Source: Arthrobacter sp. GMC3 (GTDB lineage Bacteria; Actinomycetota; Actinomycetes; Actinomycetales; Micrococcaceae). From it: a stretch of 64,000 nucleotides of DNA. The notes beneath the pieces are model-generated. The model had not been told where the DNA came from. It saw only the letters and a list, made by a program, of their open reading frames with translations, and did not search any database. The position numbers and the translations under genes are program-made. Position 1 is the stretch's first letter. Each line of letters starts with the position of its first letter. The stretch spans positions 1 to 64,000 of the forward strand of contig NZ_PJIO01000006.1 of the NCBI RefSeq assembly GCF_002929305.1. The letters are read 5' to 3'. Positions 16,704 through 25,586 of this stretch are shown here, in pieces.

Positions 16704-18038
16704 ATGACCGGAACGCTCAACCGTGAAAGAGACCAGATCCACTTCTTCGCCTACCTTGTGGGTTCTGGAATCCACCTCGCCTCCTGGCGGCATCCCACAG
16801 CGGTTCCCGAGGCCAGCATTGACTTCGCCCACCAGCTTAAGCTGGTGAAAGCTGCCGAGGCAGCAAAGCTGGATGCGGTCTTTCTCGGAGACTCGCTGGC
16901 CATCGACGAAACGTCCAACCCCGGAATCCTCAACCGCTTTGATCCCCTAGGCCTTGTCACGGCTTTGGGGGCACTCACTAGCCATATCGGACTGATCGCT
17001 ACGTCATCGACGTCGTACGACGAGCCTTACAATTTCGCCCGAGCAGCGCTGACAGCCGACCACATCAGCAAGGGACGTGTGGGTTGGAACATTGTCACTA
17101 CCAGGGATGTGACTAACAGTACTGGCGCAAACTTCGGCGCAAGCGAACATCTCGATCACGGGCTCAGGTACCGACGCGCGGAGGAGTTCGTGGAAGTAGT
17201 CCAGGGGCTATGGAATTCATGGACCCACGACGCCTTTGACTACGACAAAGTCTCTGGTCGCTTCTTTGACCCGGCGAAGCTTCACAGCCTGAACCATCGC
17301 GGTGAGTTCTTCCAAGTTGCAGGACCCCTGAACATTGCGCCCTCCCCGCAGCACTCCCCCTTGCTGGCGCAGGCAGGGGCGTCTGTCCCCGGCCAAAAAT
17401 TGGGCGCTAGGTTTGCCAATGCGGTTTTCGCCAGTCACCATACGGTTGCCGAGGCGATTGAATTTCGCAACTCCGTTCGGGCCCAGGCAACAGATTTTGC
17501 TCGTAATCCCGACGAGATCTTCATCTACCAGGCGATCTCCCCCGTGGTTGCCGACACTCACCAGGCGGCGCAGGCTCGCATAGCTGAGCTGGATGCTCTC
17601 ATTACCGCGGATCAAGTGCTGGGATTCCTACAGAAGTACTTCGGTGGCGCAATTGATTTCTCTACTTTCAGTGAACTCACCACGGTCACCGAAGCGGGAA
17701 TCGTTGGACTTTCCACGCCACGAACAGACTTTCGCGCCGCCAGCGAACAGATCCGGGGGCGCGAAGATCACGTGACTTTGAAGGAGCTCTACTCCGTCCT
17801 CACCGGGGACAAACGGAATAATGACTTCATTGGCACGGCAGAAGAGGTGGCCGACTCGCTGGAACGATGGCATGCAGCCGGGGCCGCCGACGGGTTCACC
17901 TTGATGTTTGCTCTTCTGCCCAACGATCTGGAAACGTTTACGGCGACGGTTATTCCGCTGCTGCAGGCTAGGGGGCTTGCACGAACCGACTATAGGGGCA
18001 CCACCCTTCGATCGCATCTGGGTCTGAAGGACCATTAG
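16704..18038 (+). CDS. NtaA/SnaA/DszA-family FMN monooxygenase
   Basis: A 444-residue luciferase-like flavoenzyme of the nitrilotriacetate/dibenzothiophene-sulfone monooxygenase family: FLGDSLAIDE, GRVGWNIVTTRDVTNSTGANFG, LRYRRAEEFVEVVQGLWNSW and SPQHSPLLAQAGAS are family hallmarks. It should use reduced FMN and O2. In Bacillus, relatives next to GNAT enzymes and amino acid importers (CmoJ/YxeK/YtnJ) cleave N-acetylated S-alkylcysteines, a role that fits the neighbours here. Confidence 0.88.
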   Translation: MTGTLNRERDQIHFFAYLVGSGIHLASWRHPTAVPEASIDFAHQLKLVKAAEAAKLDAVFLGDSLAIDETSNPGILNRFDPLGLVTALGALTSHIGLIATSSTSYDEPYNFARAALTADHISKGRVGWNIVTTRDVTNSTGANFGASEHLDHGLRYRRAEEFVEVVQGLWNSWTHDAFDYDKVSGRFFDPAKLHSLNHRGEFFQVAGPLNIAPSPQHSPLLAQAGASVPGQKLGARFANAVFASHHTVAEAIEFRNSVRAQATDFARNPDEIFIYQAISPVVADTHQAAQARIAELDALITADQVLGFLQKYFGGAIDFSTFSELTTVTEAGIVGLSTPRTDFRAASEQIRGREDHVTLKELYSVLTGDKRNNDFIGTAEEVADSLERWHAAGAADGFTLMFALLPNDLETFTATVIPLLQARGLARTDYRGTTLRSHLGLKDH

Positions 18039-18070
18039 ATTTCAATGAGTCTCCAGAAACAAGAAGGATC

Positions 18071-18619
18071 GTGATGGTCAAACTTGCCCATAGCACCGAG
18101 GACTACTTGGTCCGCGAGGCCAAGACCACAGAGTACGCAGAGACGGGAATCCTCACCTACCAAGGCTTCGATCATCATTTGCAAGGCAGTCCGGCTCCGT
18201 CGCCGGAGCGGGCGGCCCTTTTGCTCGATGCCGAGTTGCGGGCGCGAACAGGCACGGTGCTTGTGCTCGAACATCGAAGAAGTTCACAGCTCGTAGGGAC
18301 GGCTTCCCTCTTGCCGTCGGACTCACCTCTGGCCCGGCAAGCCGTCAGTGGCGAGGTCGAGCTACGCTTCCTTGCCGTATTAGGACACGCCAGGGGTTCG
18401 GGCCTTGGCGCCAAGCTTTTGGAACATTCGGCCGCCCTAGCAGCCAGTAGCGGCGCGAAGTACCTGGTTCTGGACACGGCAGTGGATAACGTCCGTGCTC
18501 AGGCACTCTACGTACGGTTTGGCTTCGTCCGCCAGTTGGACAGGGAGCGGCCTCGTCCCGTTCACCTAGTCCAGCTGGTTGTTTACACATTGGACCTCGC
18601 ACCCTACCGGTTGGGCTAA
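18071..18619 (+). CDS. GNAT-family N-acetyltransferase
   Basis: A 182-residue GNAT protein. The acetyl-CoA-binding motif A is VELRFLAVLGHARGSGLGAKLLEHS (residues about 95-120; the R/Q-x-x-G-x-G/A loop is RGSGLG) and motif B contains VDNVRAQALYVRFGFVRQ. It lies 32 bases after the NtaA-type monooxygenase in the same direction and is probably co-transcribed. N-acetylation of an S-substituted cysteine before oxidative cleavage is the attractive role; this is inference. Confidence 0.85.
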   Translation: MMVKLAHSTEDYLVREAKTTEYAETGILTYQGFDHHLQGSPAPSPERAALLLDAELRARTGTVLVLEHRRSSQLVGTASLLPSDSPLARQAVSGEVELRFLAVLGHARGSGLGAKLLEHSAALAASSGAKYLVLDTAVDNVRAQALYVRFGFVRQLDRERPRPVHLVQLVVYTLDLAPYRLG

Positions 18620-18676
18620 ATGCCGGGCTCATTTGAGCCGGCTCCACCATGGACGCCGTCATGCAACACTTGATGC

Positions 18677-19099
18677 ATGGATCTTGAACTGCAGCCCGCG
18701 TTGACGATTCCCGCGGCGGAACTCAACTGGCGCTTCTCACGCTCCTCCGGGCCCGGCGGTCAACACGTGAACACCTCCGACAGCCGCGCCGAACTTTCCT
18801 GGAACGTCGCCACCTCGGCCGTTCTCACGGACGAACAAAGGCAACTTCTGCTTGACCGCCTTGACCGGCGACTGATCGCGGGGGTGATCACGGTTGCAGC
18901 AGCCGAGCAGCGCTCACAGCTGCGTAACCGTGAGATTGCCTTGGCGAAACTTGCCGAGCTCGTGGTTGCCGCGCTCGCCCCCGGTCCAGCCCAGCGTCGT
19001 GCCACCAAACCCACGAAGGGCTCCGGCAGGCGCCACCTGGCTGCCAAACAACAACGTTCGGCCATAAAGCAGCAACGGCAACGACCCTTTGCCGATTAG
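18677..19099 (+). CDS. arfB: Peptidyl-tRNA hydrolase ArfB (ribosome rescue)
   Basis: A 140-residue protein, the usual length, with the GGQ motif in FSRSSGPGGQHVNTSDSRAELSWNV near residues 20-45 and a basic C-terminal tail (about residues 110-140, rich in Lys, Arg and Gln) that in ArfB/YaeJ enters the empty mRNA channel. It frees ribosomes stalled on broken mRNAs by hydrolysing the peptidyl-tRNA. The gene is monocistronic and followed by a strong terminator. Confidence 0.93.
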   Translation: MDLELQPALTIPAAELNWRFSRSSGPGGQHVNTSDSRAELSWNVATSAVLTDEQRQLLLDRLDRRLIAGVITVAAAEQRSQLRNREIALAKLAELVVAALAPGPAQRRATKPTKGSGRRHLAAKQQRSAIKQQRQRPFAD

Positions 19100-19119
19100 T
19101 GTCCCCGCAATAACGGACT

Positions 19120-19163
19120 TTGTCCGCTTACCCGTTGCTGGACAGCAACGGGTAAGCGGACAA
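19120..19163. terminator. Strong bidirectional hairpin between convergent genes
   Basis: A 19-bp perfect stem: TTGTCCGCTTACCCGTTGC at 19120-19138 and its complement at 19145-19163, with a 6-nt loop. It sits between the ends of arfB (plus) and the oxidoreductase gene (minus), so it can serve both. No long T-run is present on either side. Confidence 0.8.
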
Positions 19164-19204
19164 GTAGCTTCTATGCGGATTCCCGCATGTCCGGAATGCG
19201 GAGG

Positions 19205-20239
19205 CTAGGCGATCGGCTCACCCTTGACGGCCGTGCGGACCACCATCTTGCCGGTGTTTGCGCCGGCCATCATGCCAAGGAAGGCTTCCACGGAGTTGTC
19301 GATGCCCTCGACAACTGTTTCGTCAAAGGCGATCTTGCCAGCGGTGAACCAGTCATTCATGTGCCCGTTGAACTCCGGTGCGAGGTCAAGGTAGCTGCCC
19401 AGTGTGAACCCCTTCAGTGACAGGCCGCGGGTGATCATATTGACCATGTTGTTCGGCCCGGCCTTGCGCTCGGTGACGTTGTAGCTTGAAATGGCACCGC
19501 ACAGTGCCGCACGTCCGCCAGGGTTGAACACGGCAAGGGCAGCCTCAAGGTGGTCACCACCAACGTTGTCAAAGAACACGTCGATGCCCTCGGGAGCGGC
19601 CTCGGCGAGCATCTCACGCACTGAGCCGCTCTTGTAGTTGAAGGCGGCGTCGTAGCCGTACTTTTCCGTCAGCAGCTCAACCTTCTCCTGGCTTCCGGCG
19701 GAGCCGATCACGCGGCCAGCGCCGAGCAGGCGGGCGATCTGGCCAGCTGCAGTGCCCACGGCGCCAGCAGCGCCGGAGATGAACACGGTATCGCCTGGCT
19801 TCATGTTGGCAACGGCTGTAAGCCCAACATAGCCGGTGAAGCCTGTCATGCCCAGAATGCCCAGGTAGAGCGAAAGCGGCACACCCGGCAGTTCCGGAAC
19901 GATCTGGAAACCGGCGGCGTCCTCCTGGACAACATCGCGCCAGCCGAACTGGTGCAGGACCACCGAACCGACCGGAAGGGAGTCACTGGCTGACTCGACC
20001 ACGCGGCCGATCGCGCCACCTGTCATGGTCTCCCCCAAGGCAAAGGGTGCCGCGTAGCTCTTGCCGGCGTTCATGCGGCCACGCATGTAGGGATCGACGG
20101 AGATGAACTCGTTGACCACGCGCACCTGTCCCTGGCTGAGCGGGCCAAGCTCCACCTTGACGGTGGAAAAATCGCCTGCGGTGGGCCAGCCAACGGGGCG
20201 GGCGGCGAGCTGGATCTGGGTACTGACGGAGCTGGGCAC
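19205..20239 (-). CDS. NADP-dependent medium-chain reductase (CurA/leukotriene-reductase type)
   Basis: A 344-residue zinc-free MDR protein starting at GTG 20239. Hallmarks are VDPYMRGRMN, LPGVPLSLYLGILGMTGFTGYVGL, the Rossmann motif VFISGAAGAVGTAAGQIARLLGAGRVIGSAGS and DVFFDNVGGDHLEAAL. Such enzymes reduce the double bond of alpha,beta-unsaturated ketones and aldehydes. Start and promoter face a TetR gene across a palindrome, so it is probably induced by an electrophile. Confidence 0.9.
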   Translation of the reverse strand: MPSSVSTQIQLAARPVGWPTAGDFSTVKVELGPLSQGQVRVVNEFISVDPYMRGRMNAGKSYAAPFALGETMTGGAIGRVVESASDSLPVGSVVLHQFGWRDVVQEDAAGFQIVPELPGVPLSLYLGILGMTGFTGYVGLTAVANMKPGDTVFISGAAGAVGTAAGQIARLLGAGRVIGSAGSQEKVELLTEKYGYDAAFNYKSGSVREMLAEAAPEGIDVFFDNVGGDHLEAALAVFNPGGRAALCGAISSYNVTERKAGPNNMVNMITRGLSLKGFTLGSYLDLAPEFNGHMNDWFTAGKIAFDETVVEGIDNSVEAFLGMMAGANTGKMVVRTAVKGEPIA

Positions 20240-20324
20240 GGTGTGAACTCTCTTTCGCGCAAATACGGCGGACGGTCACCGGGATGCCGGATTCGACGTC
20301 CGTGACCTATTATGGATTGAGTGA

Positions 20325-20340
20325 TCCACTATATAGTGGA
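20325..20340. promoter_or_regulatory. 16-nt perfect palindrome, probable TetR operator
   Basis: TCCACTATATAGTGGA is fully self-complementary and contains TATAGT (20332-20337), a likely -10 box of the TetR gene. It lies 85 nt upstream of the oxidoreductase start and 28 nt before the TetR start, as expected for a self-regulating repressor controlling a divergent pair. Confidence 0.7.
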
Positions 20341-20368
20341 CTGACCGGTTCACAAAATGAGGGGCTTA

Positions 20369-20947
20369 ATGGGACGCGTACAGGCGTTTGAGACGGACGA
20401 GGTGGTTCGCTCGGCGCGAGCGGTGTTCTGGGAGCATGGCTATGAGGAGGCGTCGCTGCCGGAGCTTGAGCGTGCCACTGGCCTGAGCCGGTCCAGCATT
20501 TACCACGCGTTCGGCAGCAAGCGCGGGCTCTTCGATGCCGCCGTTGCCAGCTACCTCAATGAAATCATCCGCCCCCGGCTGCTTCCCTTGAACTCCCCGG
20601 ACGTCACAGAAATAGCAATTCTGGACTACTTCACCACACTGCGAGCAGCGCTCGCCCAGCCGGACTCGCAGCAGTCCCACCACGGCTGCCTGCTTCTGAA
20701 CGCGGCGGGCGCGCCCATTGCGCATGAGAGTGCCGTCAGCGTGGCCATCGCCGGTTATCGCCAGGAGTTGAAAAGTTCCCTGAGCCTAGGGATTGCCGCA
20801 CACCGTCCGGGGATCGACGACGTCGCGCGTCTCCAGCTGGCCACGGTGCTGAGCTCGTTGGTGATTGCCGCCATGACACTGGCGCGCATCGATAAGGAAC
20901 AGGCATTGGCTACCGTCGACACGGCACTCGAACTGCTCAACAACTAA
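20369..20947 (+). CDS. TetR-family regulator
   Basis: Start at ATG 20369, preceded by GAGGGG; 192 residues. The N-terminal helix-turn-helix is VVRSARAVFWEHGYEEASLPELERATGLSRSSIYHAFGSKRGLFDAAV, and the C-terminal part (HHGCLLLNAAGAPIAHES) resembles the TetR_C_16/AcrR-like ligand domain that often senses electrophiles and quinones. It is divergent from the CurA-like reductase and should repress it until an unsaturated carbonyl compound binds. Confidence 0.9.
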   Translation: MGRVQAFETDEVVRSARAVFWEHGYEEASLPELERATGLSRSSIYHAFGSKRGLFDAAVASYLNEIIRPRLLPLNSPDVTEIAILDYFTTLRAALAQPDSQQSHHGCLLLNAAGAPIAHESAVSVAIAGYRQELKSSLSLGIAAHRPGIDDVARLQLATVLSSLVIAAMTLARIDKEQALATVDTALELLNN

Positions 20948-20968
20948 AGCCCTAGGGGCCGGAAGTAG

Positions 20969-22522
20969 CTACTGCTCGGAGGGCGCTTCGAGGTCTTTCG
21001 GCCCGGCAAGATTCATCGCCAGCAACGGAACAACCTTTGATTTGGTGACATGTCGGTGCACCAGCCACAGGCCAAGGAAAACCGGGATGCCGATGTAGGA
21101 CGAGAAGACTTCTACACCGCGACCGGCTAGGACGGCCTCGTAGTTCTGCCCGGCAATGACCACAATGAGCACGGCGAATGCCAGCAAGGGCCCGATGGGG
21201 AAGAACGCCGCCCGGTAGGGCAGCTCGCTGACCCTATTTCCCTGAGCGAGGAATCCCCGCCTGAACCGGTAGTGCGAAAGCGCGATTCCCGCCCAGACAA
21301 TAAAGCCACTGAGTCCTGAGACGTTGAGCAACCATGAGTAGGCAGCCCCCTGCCCCACGATTGCACTGAGGAAGCCAAAGAGACCAACGGCCGCCGTGGC
21401 CAGCAGAGCCGCCATGGGAACGCCGCGCGAGTTGGTGCGGCCAAAGATCTTGGGCGCCTTACCGTCATGCGCCAGGGCATACAGCATGCGGGTTGAAGCA
21501 TAAAGCCCGGAGTTGCCAGCCGAGAGAATGGCAGTAAGGATGACCGCGTTCATGAGGGCAGCGGCAAAGGCAATCCCCGCTCGCTCAAACACCAAGGTGA
21601 ACGGTGACGCTGAAATGTCAGCTTCCCCTGACGCCAGCAGGCTCGGATCCGCGAAGGGGATCAGGGTTCCGATGACGAAGATGGCGCCAATGTAGAAGAT
21701 CATGATGCGCCAGAAAACTGAGCGAATGGCCCGGGGAACTTCCCGCCGCGGATTCTTTGCCTCTCCTGCCGCAACGCCCACAAGCTCGGTGCCCTGGAAG
21801 GAGAATCCGGCGATCATGAATACGGAGATGATGGAGACCCAACCCCCGTGGAATACGTCCTCGCGGTTCTGCCAATTGCTCAGCCCCGGGGAATTGCCAC
21901 CGAGGATGCCAAAGATCATCAGCGCGCCGGCCACCAAGAACAGCACAACTGCCACGACCTTGATCAGAGACAGCCAGAATTCACTCTCCCCGAAGGCCTT
22001 GGCCGAGAGCGCGTTTACGCCGGTGAGTAGCACCAGAAAGGCCCCGGCCCACAGCCAACCGGGTACCCCCGGGAACCAGAAGTCCATAATGATTCCTGCG
22101 GCAACCAACTCGGCAGCCACGGTGATGGCCCAGTTGAACCAATAGTTCCAACCGATGGCAAAACCAAACGACGGTGAGACGAATCGGGTTGCGTAGGTCT
22201 GAAATGAACCGGCAACCGGAATCTTGGCAGACATTTCCCCCAACGACTGCATCAGCAAGAACACCATGAGTCCCACCAGGGCATAGGCGAGCAACGCGCC
22301 GCCCGGACCGGCTTGGGCGATGGTGGCGCCGGAGGCTACGAACAGGCCAGTGCCGATGGCGCCGCCAATCGCAATCATCTGGAGGTGACGGCTACTTAGG
22401 CCACGCTTGAGTTCGTTGTCCGAGTTTCTCGGCTTGCTCTTCTGGACGCCGCGTCGAGCTTCTGTGGTGGGGCTCGCCTGCGGTGACTGCTCGGTGACAG
22501 TTTCTGGTGAAAGGTTGCTCAT
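20969..22522 (-). CDS. Amino acid permease (APC family, LysP/GabP type)
   Basis: Start at ATG 22522 gives 517 residues; the frame stays open to 22765 without a good start. A cytoplasmic tail of about 45 residues precedes the first helix GAIGTGLFVASGATIAQAGPGG, the APC signature. About 12 helices follow; FQGTELVGVAAGEAKNPRREVPRAIRSVFWRI is the conserved loop of amino acid permeases. It imports an amino acid with protons. The substrate (GABA, lysine, aromatic) cannot be told from the sequence. Confidence 0.9.
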   Translation of the reverse strand: MSNLSPETVTEQSPQASPTTEARRGVQKSKPRNSDNELKRGLSSRHLQMIAIGGAIGTGLFVASGATIAQAGPGGALLAYALVGLMVFLLMQSLGEMSAKIPVAGSFQTYATRFVSPSFGFAIGWNYWFNWAITVAAELVAAGIIMDFWFPGVPGWLWAGAFLVLLTGVNALSAKAFGESEFWLSLIKVVAVVLFLVAGALMIFGILGGNSPGLSNWQNREDVFHGGWVSIISVFMIAGFSFQGTELVGVAAGEAKNPRREVPRAIRSVFWRIMIFYIGAIFVIGTLIPFADPSLLASGEADISASPFTLVFERAGIAFAAALMNAVILTAILSAGNSGLYASTRMLYALAHDGKAPKIFGRTNSRGVPMAALLATAAVGLFGFLSAIVGQGAAYSWLLNVSGLSGFIVWAGIALSHYRFRRGFLAQGNRVSELPYRAAFFPIGPLLAFAVLIVVIAGQNYEAVLAGRGVEVFSSYIGIPVFLGLWLVHRHVTKSKVVPLLAMNLAGPKDLEAPSEQ

Positions 22523-22939
22523 GACTGGTTTGCTACTCCGACCCGGTCTGAAAATCCCCGTGGATCTGCGAATGCCTGCATGAAATCGCGGGTAGTTAAA
22601 GTGGGTGACGACCTGGACAATCGAGTCCTTGAGCACACCAAGGAACAGTACTTCTGATGCATTTGCGACTTCCTGGCTTGTGGTCCCGATGCTTCCCGGC
22701 CATGCCAAACTCTTGTATCCAGGAGACCTGACACTGACCTGCTGGCGGAGATTCGTTGTCAACAACCCCGATTCATGGCGTCAACACTCCATTATGACGG
22801 CGATTCGCTTCAAAGTAGGAATCGGTGGCGTGCGTCACGGTGTTTCGCCGAATTATTGGACGAGCATGGTGCGCAATTCCACCGCACCCTAAGCATCGCT
22901 AACTCTCACGAAGGATGTAGGTGATCGCCAAAAACCAAC
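22523..22939. other. Intergenic stretch upstream of the permease, no gene seen
   Basis: About 415 bases in front of the permease gene. Open frames exist on both strands but none has a ribosome site or a recognisable domain. It should contain the permease promoter; no strong palindrome was found. Confidence 0.4.
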
Positions 22940-22978
22940 GGCTGGCCAGCATCTTGGAGTTCAAGATGCCAGCCAGCC
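22940..22978 (-). terminator. Terminator of the PASTA lipoprotein gene
   Basis: GGCTGGCCAGCATCTTG (22940-22956) pairs with CAAGATGCCAGCCAGCC (22962-22978) at 15 of 17 positions. Read on the minus strand, the hairpin is followed three bases later by TTTTT, making it a good intrinsic terminator for the gene ending at 23012. Confidence 0.8.
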
Positions 22979-23011
22979 GCGGGCGAAAGCTAAATCTGTG
23001 ACGGAGCGTCC

Positions 23012-23386
23012 CTACTTGGCGGCTTTCGAAAGATCTGCGTAGGCTGCCTGAGTCATATTGAAGGTCACGTTCACATAGGAAGTATCCGTCATTGTCCCGG
23101 CTGCGGGATCCGTCGAAACTACTTTTACGTCATCCCAGGGGTTCCCCTGTACCCACTTGGCTCCCGTTTCGTCGACGGGCTGGGCGAAGAAATCACCCTT
23201 GACGAGCGTGTTGTAGGCCTCTTTGTAGGTCATGCCCACAACGTCGGGGACTGCTCGCTTGGCCTGGGTGGCAGTGGGCGAGGCACTGGCCTCGTTGCTC
23301 GGAGCAGCGGATGGTGCGCTCGTACCACAGGCGGAGAGTCCTGCAATGAGCACTGCAGCTACGGAAAACTGGATAAATTTCTTCAT
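23012..23386 (-). CDS. PASTA-domain lipoprotein
   Basis: Start at ATG 23386; 124 residues. MKKFIQFSVAAVLIAGLSAC is a lipoprotein signal with lipobox LSAC (Cys20). A Ser/Ala/Pro-rich spacer follows, then one PASTA-like domain: VPDVVGMTYKEAYNTLVKGDFF ... VVSTDPAAGTM ... YVNVTFN. PASTA domains bind peptidoglycan fragments or act as spacers. A single domain on a lipoprotein is a common actinobacterial architecture of unknown role. Confidence 0.8.
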   Translation of the reverse strand: MKKFIQFSVAAVLIAGLSACGTSAPSAAPSNEASASPTATQAKRAVPDVVGMTYKEAYNTLVKGDFFAQPVDETGAKWVQGNPWDDVKVVSTDPAAGTMTDTSYVNVTFNMTQAAYADLSKAAK

Positions 23387-23535
23387 GGTCCTAATTTCGT
23401 GATAAATGTTCCGGCGGAAGCTTTGCTCCATCCAGGTGTCTTGCAACCATCAATCTTAGTGCTTGGTATCTCGTCGCCGGTGACGGCCAACGATTAGTTC
23501 CAGCGCGGACGTAGTTCCGGGACCGGTACACGCAT

Positions 23536-23572
23536 GTACATTGTGCGCAATTGAATTGTGTACACTTGTCTT
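23536..23572 (+). promoter_or_regulatory. OhrR operator and leaderless promoter
   Basis: CAATTGAATTG (23548-23558) is an odd-centred inverted repeat of the AATTG type found in OhrR boxes, embedded in a wider GTACA...TGTAC symmetry (23536-23563). TACACT at 23561-23566 is a good -10 box, 6 nt before the ATG at 23573, so transcription should begin at the start codon. Bound OhrR would block it. Confidence 0.6.
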
Positions 23573-24046
23573 ATGTCCAATGATCAGTACAACCTTGATT
23601 CCATGGTTTGCTTCGCCATCTACTCGGCGTCGAATGCCGTGGCCAAGGCCCACAAGGCAGTCCTTGCACCCTGGGAGCTGACCTACACGCAGTACATTGT
23701 TCTGCTTGAGACCGAGGTGTCTGCCGACGGCGTCACGGTTGGTGAACTGGGGGCACGGATGAATTTGGATTCCGGCACCTTGTCCCCCCTACTGCGAAGG
23801 CTCGATGTGCGGGGGTTGGTTTCCAGAGACCGTACCTCTGCGGATGAGCGTGTGGTGACTGTGAAGGTCACGGACGCCGGCGCGGCCATGCTGCGGGAGC
23901 TCCGTGGAAGCCTGAAAGACCTCCGTGGCGCCTATGGTTTCGAGAGTCAGGACCAGGCCAACCAACTCGTTGCCGAACTGCACCGAATCACCGAAGGCAT
24001 GCGCCACCTTGCGGCCTCCACGACCGGCTCCACTCACCCCTCCTGA
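23573..24046 (+). CDS. ohrR: Organic hydroperoxide sensor OhrR (MarR family)
   Basis: A 157-residue winged-helix protein. Cys13 in SMVCFAIYSASNAVAKAHK is the peroxide-reactive Cys of OhrR (Cys15 in Bacillus). The core LTYTQYIVLLETEV, VGELGARMNLDSGTLSPLLRRLDVRGLVSRDR is MarR DNA binding. Oxidation of the Cys by lipid hydroperoxides releases DNA and derepresses the ohr gene 50 bases downstream. Only one Cys is evident, so it should be of the one-Cys type that uses a small thiol. Confidence 0.92.
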   Translation: MSNDQYNLDSMVCFAIYSASNAVAKAHKAVLAPWELTYTQYIVLLETEVSADGVTVGELGARMNLDSGTLSPLLRRLDVRGLVSRDRTSADERVVTVKVTDAGAAMLRELRGSLKDLRGAYGFESQDQANQLVAELHRITEGMRHLAASTTGSTHPS

Positions 24047-24096
24047 CTGAGTCAGTGGTCATAATGCAACAAAATATCCCTACCGAAAGGCACACC

Positions 24097-24519
24097 ATGA
24101 ACCCGCTCTACACCGCCGAAGCACTTGCCACCGGAGCAGGCCGCAATGGCCATGTCCGTTCCTCGGACGGACGTATTGACCTGAACCTCTCAGTTCCCGA
24201 AGCAATGGGCGGTGCAGGAACCGGGTCCAACCCGGAACAACTCTTCGCCGCCGGTTACGCCGCATGCTTCCACTCCGCCCTGCAAATGGTGGCCCGCACA
24301 CAAAAAGTGGACATCACGGATTCCTCCGTGGGCGGCCAGGTCCAGATTGGTTCCAACGGCAAGGGTGGCTTTGAGCTGGCGGTTCTGCTGGAGGTAGTGC
24401 TTCCCGGTGTTGAAACCACCACCGCGCAGGCTCTTGCCGACGCCGCCCATCAGGTGTGCCCCTATTCAAACGCCACCCGGGGCAACATCGAGGTGACAAT
24501 CTCGGTTTCGGAGGACTAA
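24097..24519 (+). CDS. ohr: Organic hydroperoxide reductase Ohr
   Basis: A 140-residue OsmC/Ohr-fold thiol peroxidase. The two catalytic cysteines are in FAAGYAACFHSA (Cys57) and HQVCPYSNATRGN (Cys121), the Ohr-specific spacing. Other hallmarks: GTGSNPEQLFAAGY and GRNGHVRSSDG. It reduces fatty acid and aromatic hydroperoxides, using dihydrolipoyl groups in known homologues. Co-transcribed with ohrR. Confidence 0.94.
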   Translation: MNPLYTAEALATGAGRNGHVRSSDGRIDLNLSVPEAMGGAGTGSNPEQLFAAGYAACFHSALQMVARTQKVDITDSSVGGQVQIGSNGKGGFELAVLLEVVLPGVETTTAQALADAAHQVCPYSNATRGNIEVTISVSED

Positions 24520-24539
24520 ACCCGGGCGAACAGTAGGGC

Positions 24540-25586
24540 TCAGGCGCCGGGCAACAAACGGGCTCGGCGCCAGCCCAGGGCCGCGATCCCCCACACCGCC
24601 AGGAAAAGAGCCACTAGCATCAGGCCCGCGTGACCCAGGTCCAGGCCAGACAGCCACGTGGTGACTGGATCGGTGAGGCCCAAGGTGTCATGCAGGATGG
24701 TCGCGATGGTCAGCATGGCAATGAACAGTGCCGAGGTGGCCGACAACCCGGTAACAACCACGTTGAAGCCGATTCTCCGGGCCGGGTTCATGAGCGCGGA
24801 CCGGTACATTTTCATCATGGCAATACCGTTAGTGGTGTCGCACAGAGTCATGGCAGCTGTGAAGGCAAGCGGCAGTGCCAGCAGTGCCGCTATTGAGATT
24901 CCCGCCAAGGCGGCCGACGCCGTCAGCAGCAAAAAGGCAATGGTGGAGGCGGTGTCAAAGCCTAAGCCAAAGAGGAAGCCCAGCACATAGATATCACGCG
25001 GCCGCTTGACCCGTGACAGGGGCTTGTCCAGCAGGCGGGCCACCACACCTGTGGGTGCCAGCTCGCCGTCGTCGACCGTGCCACCACTGCGTACCCTGCG
25101 AAAGAGCACATTGGCCTTCAGGAACGCCGCCCCGTTGAACAGCCCAATGGTCAGCAGGAACAGGGCCGACACCCCAGCCCCAAAAACGGCGAGTGCCATG
25201 TTGGCCGACGATCCGTCGTCCAGCAGGACCCCCATGAGTCCGGCACCGCTTGCTACCAGGATTCCGGCCAGCATGACCACCGAGCTGTGCCCCATGCTGA
25301 ACGCGAATCCGACGCTGACGGGGGCCCTTCCCGCCGCTGCAAACTTGCGGCTTGAGTTGTCAATAGCCGCAATATGGTCCCAGTCGTAGCTGTGCTTGAC
25401 CCCGGCCAGGTAGGCCGTCACCACAAGGCCAATCGCCAGGGGGTGGGCGTCGGCCGTGAACGAATAAGCCAGCAGCCCGGCCACCAGCAGGTGCAAGAAG
25501 GCGACTGCGCCAAAGGTCGTGGCGATCCGTTGGCCGGCGGGCAACTGTTCGCGTTCGAGATATCCGAGGCGCGCAGTGGTAGTCAC
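24540..25586 (-). CDS. Nickel/cobalt permease (NiCoT/HoxN type)
   Basis: Start at GTG 25586, which shares one base with the ureD stop (TAGTG) and follows AAGGAAA; 348 residues. The NiCoT metal motif HX4DH is present as HSYDWDH (65-71) in the second helix, with GHSSVV and GFLFGLGFDTASTIAFLL as further family signatures. It is the last gene of the urease operon and supplies the nickel that UreE/UreG insert into urease. Confidence 0.92.
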   Translation of the reverse strand: MTTTARLGYLEREQLPAGQRIATTFGAVAFLHLLVAGLLAYSFTADAHPLAIGLVVTAYLAGVKHSYDWDHIAAIDNSSRKFAAAGRAPVSVGFAFSMGHSSVVMLAGILVASGAGLMGVLLDDGSSANMALAVFGAGVSALFLLTIGLFNGAAFLKANVLFRRVRSGGTVDDGELAPTGVVARLLDKPLSRVKRPRDIYVLGFLFGLGFDTASTIAFLLLTASAALAGISIAALLALPLAFTAAMTLCDTTNGIAMMKMYRSALMNPARRIGFNVVVTGLSATSALFIAMLTIATILHDTLGLTDPVTTWLSGLDLGHAGLMLVALFLAVWGIAALGWRRARLLPGA

